From positions 124,001 to 188,000 of the forward strand of contig NZ_SLXN01000001.1 in assembly GCF_004345855.1 (NCBI RefSeq): DNA of 64,000 nucleotides. Direction: 5' to 3'. Origin of the DNA: Sphingomonas sp. BK235. GTDB lineage: Bacteria > Pseudomonadota > Alphaproteobacteria > Sphingomonadales > Sphingomonadaceae. The notes below the pieces were generated by a model. The model did not search any database, had not been told where the DNA came from, and was given only the letters and a program-made list of their open reading frames with translations. Position 1 is the first letter of the stretch. Each line of letters starts with the position of its first letter. Below are positions 59,433 to 64,000 of this stretch, in pieces. A program made the translations under genes and the position numbers.

Positions 59433-60448
59433 TCGAGCAGGTCGCCGATCTCGGCTTCGCACCCGCCGCGGAGATGGTCGCGGCCGGACGCATCCCCGGT
59501 GCGACCCTGGGCGTGGTGGCGCGCGACGGCGCGCGCGCGGTGCGCTGGGCCGGGCTCGCGCGGCGCGAGCCGAGCCCCGAGCCGCTCACCCGCGCGCATT
59601 GGTTCGATCTCGCCTCGGTCAGCAAGGTGCTCGCCACCACGCGGCACGTGCTGCGGCTCGCCGACGCGGGGCGGATCGATCTCGACCGGCCGCTCACCGA
59701 CGCGATCCCCGACCTGCGGCAATATGACGTGGCAGGCGCGGCGGAGCGGCGCATCACCTTCCGCGACTGTCTGGTCCACCGCACCTTCCTGCCCGCGGTC
59801 GAGCCGATCTACACCTATGGCGACGATCCCGCGCGGCTGCGTGCCTTCGTGCTCCAGCGCCAATGGCGTCACGGGCCGCCGGTCTATTCCGACATCAACT
59901 TCATCCTGCTCGGCATCGCGCTGGAGCGGCTGACCGGCGCGGGACTGGACCAGCTGCCGCTCGGCAGCGACGGGCTCGGCTGGTCGCCGCCGCCCGGGCC
60001 CGCGGTCGCCACCGAGCGCTGCACCTGGCGCGGGCGCGTGATCCAGGGCGAGGTGCATGACGAGAATTGTTTCGCGCTGGGCGGGCGGACCGGCCATGCC
60101 GGGCTGTTCGGCACCGTCGACGGCGTGCTCGACGCGGCGCTCTCGCTGCTCGACGGCAGCGGCGATTCACCGGCGGCGCTGGCCGCGATGCGGACGCCCG
60201 TGAACGGGGTCCGCACCCATGGCTGGGAGGTGCGTCACCCCGACTGGTCGGGTGGACAGGCCTGTTCGGCGGGAACGATCGGTCACACCGGTTTCACCGG
60301 CACGGGGCTGTGGGTCGACCACGCGCGCGGGCTGGCGTGGACGCTGCTGACCAACCGCGTCCATCCGACGCGTCACGGCGACGGCGTGATCTTCACGCTG
60401 CGCCCCGCCGTCGGCGAGGCGGTGGTCGGCGCGTGGGACGCGGGGTGA
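59429..60448 (+). CDS. Serine hydrolase of the class C beta-lactamase fold, cytoplasmic
   Basis: 339 residues from ATG 59429 (ATGA overlap with the permease gene). No signal peptide or lipobox, so it stays in the cytoplasm, unlike the serine hydrolase at 1025-2074. SxxK nucleophile motif is SVSK in LASVSKVLATTRHVL, YxN is YSDIN, and the third element is GHTGFTGTG. Relatives act as esterases, amidases or D-aminopeptidases. Co-translation with an AmpG-like permease suggests it may process imported muropeptides or a similar D-amino-acid-containing compound. Confidence 0.88.
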   Translation: MIEQVADLGFAPAAEMVAAGRIPGATLGVVARDGARAVRWAGLARREPSPEPLTRAHWFDLASVSKVLATTRHVLRLADAGRIDLDRPLTDAIPDLRQYDVAGAAERRITFRDCLVHRTFLPAVEPIYTYGDDPARLRAFVLQRQWRHGPPVYSDINFILLGIALERLTGAGLDQLPLGSDGLGWSPPPGPAVATERCTWRGRVIQGEVHDENCFALGGRTGHAGLFGTVDGVLDAALSLLDGSGDSPAALAAMRTPVNGVRTHGWEVRHPDWSGGQACSAGTIGHTGFTGTGLWVDHARGLAWTLLTNRVHPTRHGDGVIFTLRPAVGEAVVGAWDAG

Positions 60449-60476
60449 GCCGTCGGGCGTCAGCGAGGCGGGGCGA

Positions 60477-60824
60477 TCACTGCGCCGCGAGGTCGAAGAT
60501 CAGCCCGGCCTCGACCCACTTCTCCCCCGCCGCCGCCCAGGGCAGGCGCTGCTGGAAGCCGTCCATCAGCGTCTCCCAGGCGACCACGTCGGGGTCGGCG
60601 GCATCGGCGCGCGCCTTCGCCGCGGGGTCGAACGCCGCGGTGACGTCCATCACCATCACTAGCCGGTTGCCGCTACGGAAGATCTGCATCGCCGCGATCC
60701 CCGCGGCGCGGATGCTCGCCACCACCGGCTTGGGCACCGCGCCGGCGGCATGCCACGCCTCGTAGCGCGCGATCGACTCCGGCTCGTCGACGAGGTCGAG
60801 CAGCAGGACGTGGCGCTGGGTCAA
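60477..60824 (-). CDS. L-fucose/L-rhamnose mutarotase (RhaM family)
   Basis: 115 residues from TTG 60824, which overlaps the upstream stop as TTGA. It interconverts alpha and beta anomers of the 6-deoxy sugar. Family pattern: LLLDLVDEPESIARYEAWHA, VVASIRAAGIAAMQIFRSGN, RLVMVMDVTAAFDP, then VAWETLMDGFQQRLPWAAAG and EKWVEAGLIFDL at the end. Length is typical (~105-115). It is the last gene of the L-fucose operon. Confidence 0.9.
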   Translation of the reverse strand: MTQRHVLLLDLVDEPESIARYEAWHAAGAVPKPVVASIRAAGIAAMQIFRSGNRLVMVMDVTAAFDPAAKARADAADPDVVAWETLMDGFQQRLPWAAAGEKWVEAGLIFDLAAQ

Positions 60825-61549
60825 TTGATCCAGCCCCCGTCGATGATGTGCGCTTGGCCGGTCGTGAACGCGGATTCGTCGCTGGCGAGATACAGCGCCA
60901 GCGCGGCGACCTCCTCGGGTCGCCCGAGCCGCCCCATCGGCTGTCGCGCGGTGAATTCGGCGCGCGCCTTGGCATAATCGCCGGTGTCGTGGAGCCGCTG
61001 CTGGAGCGAGGGCGAGTCGATCGTGCCCGGGCAGATCGCGTTGCAGCGCACCCCGCGCGCGACGAAATCGGCCGCGACCGCCTTGGTCAGCCCGATCACC
61101 GCCGCTTTGGTGGCGCCATAAGCGAAGCGGTTGGGGATGCCCTTGATCGAGCTGGCGATCGACGCGACGTTGACGATGCTGCCGCCGCCGCGCTCCAGCA
61201 TCGCCGGCAGGAAGGCGCGCGTTGTGCGGTACATGGCGGTGACGTTGAGCTCGTTCGAGAAGGCCCAGTCGTCCTCGTCGCAATCGAGGATCGTGCCGCT
61301 GTGGACGAAGCCGGCGCAGTTGACGAGCACGTCGACCGGCCCGGCCCGTCCCGGCAGCGCCGCGACCGCGGCGGCGTCGCGCACGTCGAGCGGGAGCGTC
61401 TCGGCGTCGAGGCCGTCGAGCTTGGCGAGGTCGATGTCGCTGGCGATGACGCGCGCGCCCTCGCGCGCGAACAGCTCGGCGGTGGCGCGGCCGATGCCCT
61501 GGCCCGCGGCGGTGATGAAGGCGGTCATGCCCGCCAGACGGTCGCTCAC
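60821..61549 (-). CDS. SDR dehydrogenase, probable 2-keto-3-deoxy-L-fuconate dehydrogenase
   Basis: 242 residues from GTG 61549, overlapping the upstream stop as GTGA; this gives the family start LAGMTAFITAAGQGIGRATA. NAG motif VLVNCAGFVHSG, catalytic Ser in VASIASSIKGIPNR and YGATKAAVIGLTKA. C-terminal TTGQAHIIDGGWIN. The close pattern ('ITAAGQGIGRA', 'HSGTILDCDEDDW', 'SSIKGxPNRF') is that of the enzyme oxidising 2-keto-3-deoxy-L-fuconate in the non-phosphorylating L-fucose pathway. Its operon neighbours support this. Confidence 0.9.
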   Translation of the reverse strand: MSDRLAGMTAFITAAGQGIGRATAELFAREGARVIASDIDLAKLDGLDAETLPLDVRDAAAVAALPGRAGPVDVLVNCAGFVHSGTILDCDEDDWAFSNELNVTAMYRTTRAFLPAMLERGGGSIVNVASIASSIKGIPNRFAYGATKAAVIGLTKAVAADFVARGVRCNAICPGTIDSPSLQQRLHDTGDYAKARAEFTARQPMGRLGRPEEVAALALYLASDESAFTTGQAHIIDGGWIN

Positions 61550-62529
61550 GCAGATGTCTCCGTTGATGTTAGGTCGAGCGCGGCGCGACATTCGTCCCAC
61601 AGCGGCTCGGGGATGGGACGGCGCGCGTAGCGCAGCGTGTCTGCCACCTGCGCTTCGCCGACGAGGCCCGGGATGACGCTGGCCACCGCCGGCGCGCGGG
61701 TGGGGAATTGCAGCGCGGCTGCGGGCAGCGGCACGCCGTGGCGCGCGCAGACCCGCTCCAGCGCGGCGACCCGCGCGACCACCTCGGCGGGGGCGGGGGC
61801 GTAGTTGAAGTGGCTACGCGAGGCGCTGCCCTCGACCAGGATCCCGCTGTTGTACGGGCCGCCGATCACCACGCGCGTGCCGACCCGCGCGCAGCGATCG
61901 AGCAGCGCGGCGGCGGCGTCGGGCTCCAGCAGCGTGTAGCGCCCGGCGAGCAGGATCACGTCGAGCTCGACCGCGTCGAGCAGCCGCTCGCATACCGCGA
62001 TCTCGTTGACGCCCAGTCCGATCGCGTCGATCGCGCCGGCGTCGCGCAGGTCGCGCAGCGCGCGATAGCCGCCGTCGAGGAAGGCGCGCAGGTGGCGCTC
62101 GGCATCCGCACCATGCGTGACCTCGCCGAGATCGTGCGCGAACAGCAGCTCGACGCGATCGCGCCGGAGCCGCGCGAGGCTGGCTTCGTGGCTGCGCAGC
62201 ACCGCGTCGCGGCCATAGTCGAACACCGGCTCGAGCGGCGGCGCGGCGACGAAGCCGTGCCGCTCGGGCGCGTCGCTATCGGTCGGCACCAGCAGCCGGC
62301 CGACCTTGGTCGAGACGATCGTGCGCGCCTTTGGATCATGGCGCGCCAGCGCGCGGCCGAGCCGTTCCTCCGCCAGCCCGAAGCCGTAGTGCGGGGCGAC
62401 GTCGAAATAGCCGATCCCGGCGGCGAGCGCGGCGGCGACGGTGGCCTCGGCCGTCGCCTCGTCGACCTCGCGGTAGAGGTTGCCGATCCCGGCACAGCCC
62501 ATGCCGAGCGGCGGCAGCGTCAGCGTCAT
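61546..62529 (-). CDS. Aldo/keto reductase, probable L-fucose dehydrogenase
   Basis: 327 residues from ATG 62529 (ATGA overlap). AKR catalytic residues: Asp and Tyr in YFDVAPHYGFGLAEERLG, Lys in IVSTKVGRLLVPT, and His in LLFAHDLGEVTHG. C-terminal VASVIPGLVGEAQVADTLRY is the usual cofactor-binding end. The subgroup resembles D-threo-aldose 1-dehydrogenases, which oxidise L-fucose at C1 to the lactone. Its position between the lactonase and the KDF dehydrogenase fits the first oxidation step. Confidence 0.9.
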   Translation of the reverse strand: MTLTLPPLGMGCAGIGNLYREVDEATAEATVAAALAAGIGYFDVAPHYGFGLAEERLGRALARHDPKARTIVSTKVGRLLVPTDSDAPERHGFVAAPPLEPVFDYGRDAVLRSHEASLARLRRDRVELLFAHDLGEVTHGADAERHLRAFLDGGYRALRDLRDAGAIDAIGLGVNEIAVCERLLDAVELDVILLAGRYTLLEPDAAAALLDRCARVGTRVVIGGPYNSGILVEGSASRSHFNYAPAPAEVVARVAALERVCARHGVPLPAAALQFPTRAPAVASVIPGLVGEAQVADTLRYARRPIPEPLWDECRAALDLTSTETSA

Positions 62530-63335
62530 GCGGCGATCCCGTAGGTGGCGCGCGCGGTGCCATCGAACACCGAGGCGTGATGCTCCGCCGGCACCAGCGC
62601 GCGCGCCTGCGCCTGCCACCCGGCATAGTCGCCCGCGAGCGCGAGCACGGGCCAGTCGCTGCCCCACATCAGTCGCTCGGGCGCGAACAGCGCGACCAGC
62701 GCGGCGGCGGCGGGCGCGATCGCCGCGGGCGGTTCGGCGGGGCCGCGCTCGGTGAGCAGGCCGGAGAGTTTGCAGCGCACCCCCGGCAGCGCGGCGAGCG
62801 CGGCCAGGTCGGCCTGCCACGCCGCGAGGTCGCCGAGCACCGGCTTGGCGCCGTGATCGATCACGATCGTGAGCGCGGGATGCCGCGCCGCGAGCCGCGC
62901 GAGGCTCGGCAGGTGGCGCGGGCGCACCAGCGCTTCGAGGACCAGCCCGGTGCGCGCCATCGCGTCCCACACCGCGTCGCGCGCGGGGTCGTCATACCAG
63001 TCGGCGGCGAGGTCCTGCACCATTGGGCGCAATGCGCGCAGCTTGGGCGCGCGCGCCAGCCGCTCGACCGTGGCGACCGCGTCGGGCGCGTCCACGTCGG
63101 CCCAGCCGGTCACCGCCAGCACCTGCGGCTCCCTCGAAGCGACCTCGATCAGCCACGCGGTGTCGCGCGCGTCCGGCTGCGACTGCACCAGCACCACGCC
63201 CTCGACCGTCGCCGCGCCCGGCAGCGCGCGCCAGTCCTCCATCAGGAAGTCGCGGTGGATCGCGGTGAGGTCGGGCGTGGGCCAGCGGTGGCCGTTGGCG
63301 CCGATGCGCCAGAGGTGGACGTGCGTGTCGATCAC
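62526..63335 (-). CDS. Amidohydrolase, probable L-fucono-lactone hydrolase
   Basis: 269 residues. Amidohydrolase-2 fold: metal-binding MIDTHVHLWRIG, VLVQSQPDARDTAWLIEVA, TIVIDHGAKP with the second His, and LMWGSDWPVLALAGDY with the catalytic Asp. Hydrolyses the sugar lactone to L-fuconate before dehydration by the fucD-like enzyme. ATG 63335 overlaps the permease stop and its own stop overlaps the AKR start, each by 4 bases. Confidence 0.9.
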   Translation of the reverse strand: MIDTHVHLWRIGANGHRWPTPDLTAIHRDFLMEDWRALPGAATVEGVVLVQSQPDARDTAWLIEVASREPQVLAVTGWADVDAPDAVATVERLARAPKLRALRPMVQDLAADWYDDPARDAVWDAMARTGLVLEALVRPRHLPSLARLAARHPALTIVIDHGAKPVLGDLAAWQADLAALAALPGVRCKLSGLLTERGPAEPPAAIAPAAAALVALFAPERLMWGSDWPVLALAGDYAGWQAQARALVPAEHHASVFDGTARATYGIAA

Positions 63336-64000
63336 GCGCGCCCCCGCCGCAGCGACAACGCAAAGAGCAGCACCACCGCGAAGCAGGCCGCGGGTACGAC
63401 CATGGCGACGACGATCGAGCCAATGCGGTCCGACACCAGCCCCATCAGCGCCGGGAACACCGCGCCACCCACGATCGCCATCACCAGCAGCGCCGCGGCC
63501 GACTTGGTCAGCGCGCCGAGGTCGCGCACCGCCTCGGCGAAGATCGTCGGATACATGATCGACATGAAGAAGCTGGTCGCCACCAGCGCGACGATGCCGA
63601 TCGCGCCGCCGAGCAGCGCCGCCGCCAGCGTCAGCGCGCCCGCGATCGCGGCGAAGGCGGCGAGCAGCCGCGCCGGCGCGACGCGCGTCATCAGCGCGGT
63701 GCCCGCGAACCGCCCCGCCATGAACAGCACGAGCGACAGCGTCAGGTAATGCGCCGCGGTGCGCTCGCCCGTGCCGGGCACCGCCACCTCGCTGTAGCGG
63801 ATCAGGAAGCTCCAGATGCCGACCTGCGCCCCGACGTAGAAGAACTGCGCCGCGACGCCGCCGCGCACCCGCGCCGAGCGCACCACCGTGGCGAAGTCAC
63901 CCGCGGCGCCGACGCCTTCCTCGACGTCGCGTTCGGTCGCGACCGACGGGAAGGGCGTCAGCCTGATCAGCACCGCCCATGCTAGCACGCCCAGCCCGAT
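63332..64000 (-). CDS. fucP: L-fucose:H+ symporter (FucP), C-terminal part
   Basis: The frame continues past the right edge; 222 codons are visible, carrying the last six or so hydrophobic helices. FucP features: FFYVGAQVGIWSFLIRYSEV, then LVLFMAGRFAGTALMTRVAP and SFFMSIMYPTIFAEAVRDLG, the region that in FucP/GluP proteins precedes GALTKSAAALLVMAIVGGAV. It imports L-fucose across the inner membrane with protons. It is the first visible gene of the operon; its promoter lies outside the window. Confidence 0.92.
   Translation of the reverse strand: MGLGVLAWAVLIRLTPFPSVATERDVEEGVGAAGDFATVVRSARVRGGVAAQFFYVGAQVGIWSFLIRYSEVAVPGTGERTAAHYLTLSLVLFMAGRFAGTALMTRVAPARLLAAFAAIAGALTLAAALLGGAIGIVALVATSFFMSIMYPTIFAEAVRDLGALTKSAAALLVMAIVGGAVFPALMGLVSDRIGSIVVAMVVPAACFAVVLLFALSLRRGRA

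Overview
The window is 64 kb of a very GC-rich, densely packed chromosome that looks like an alphaproteobacterium of the sphingomonad group (Sphingomonas or a close relative). This is inferred from gene content and order: an ispH-thrB-rnhA run, TonB-receptor and GH2/GH31/GH130 glycan genes, a non-phosphorylating L-fucose pathway, many GTG/TTG starts with 4-base stop/start overlaps, and intergenic palindromes of the TCATCCCGGA / TCATCCTGAA type. I see no rRNA, tRNA, insertion sequence, prophage or CRISPR array. The window starts inside a TonB-dependent receptor gene and ends inside an L-fucose permease gene.

Layout. 1-8.8 kb: receptor end, serine hydrolase, alcohol dehydrogenase, a GH2 beta-galactosidase-like enzyme, a lipoprotein and a Gfo/Idh/MocA oxidoreductase. 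8.9-16.3 kb: a membrane GGDEF-EAL protein convergent with an RpfF-type signal-fatty-acid synthase, then a SulP anion transporter, a sulfotransferase and a GH130 protein. 16.4-23.7 kb: a coupled GNAT / DJ-1 / DUF985 run, an alpha/beta hydrolase divergent from a LysR regulator, a second LysR, a 59-residue GcrA-like protein, DUF1080 and a sodium/solute symporter. 23.7-33.5 kb: housekeeping genes (rnhA, thrB, ispH, ruvB, phenylalanine hydroxylase, sirtuin, pirin) among small hypotheticals. 33.7-37.2 kb: a two-gene operon of a double-domain KaiC ATPase and a hybrid histidine kinase. 37.5-42.6 kb: L-fuconate dehydratase, an IclR regulator and a secreted GH31 enzyme.

44.7-53.0 kb holds the most interesting region. 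Eight same-strand genes converge on a polysaccharide-type flippase: HAD-IB phosphatase, LicC/IPCT-like nucleotidyltransferase, TagB/TagF-like glycerophosphotransferase, CDP-alcohol phosphatidyltransferase with an extra N-terminal domain, DUF2141 protein, diacylglycerol kinase, a protein resembling the mitochondrial CDP-DAG synthase Tam41, and a MobA-like nucleotidyltransferase. Together they look like a complete route from diacylglycerol through phosphatidate and CDP-diacylglycerol to a modified phospholipid or lipid-anchored phosphopolymer. I do not recognise this set as a described system.

53.0-60.4 kb: a stand-alone receiver protein, an SDR, a hybrid histidine kinase whose N-terminus is a ParD-type ribbon-helix-helix DNA-binding domain, and an AmpG-like permease coupled to a serine hydrolase. 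60.5-64 kb: a tightly coupled L-fucose operon (permease, lactonase, aldo/keto reductase, SDR, mutarotase). Its dehydratase step is supplied by the fucD-like gene about 22 kb away.

Limits: all family assignments come from reading motifs and remembered family features, not from searches. Start codons were chosen from Shine-Dalgarno spacing and stop/start overlaps.
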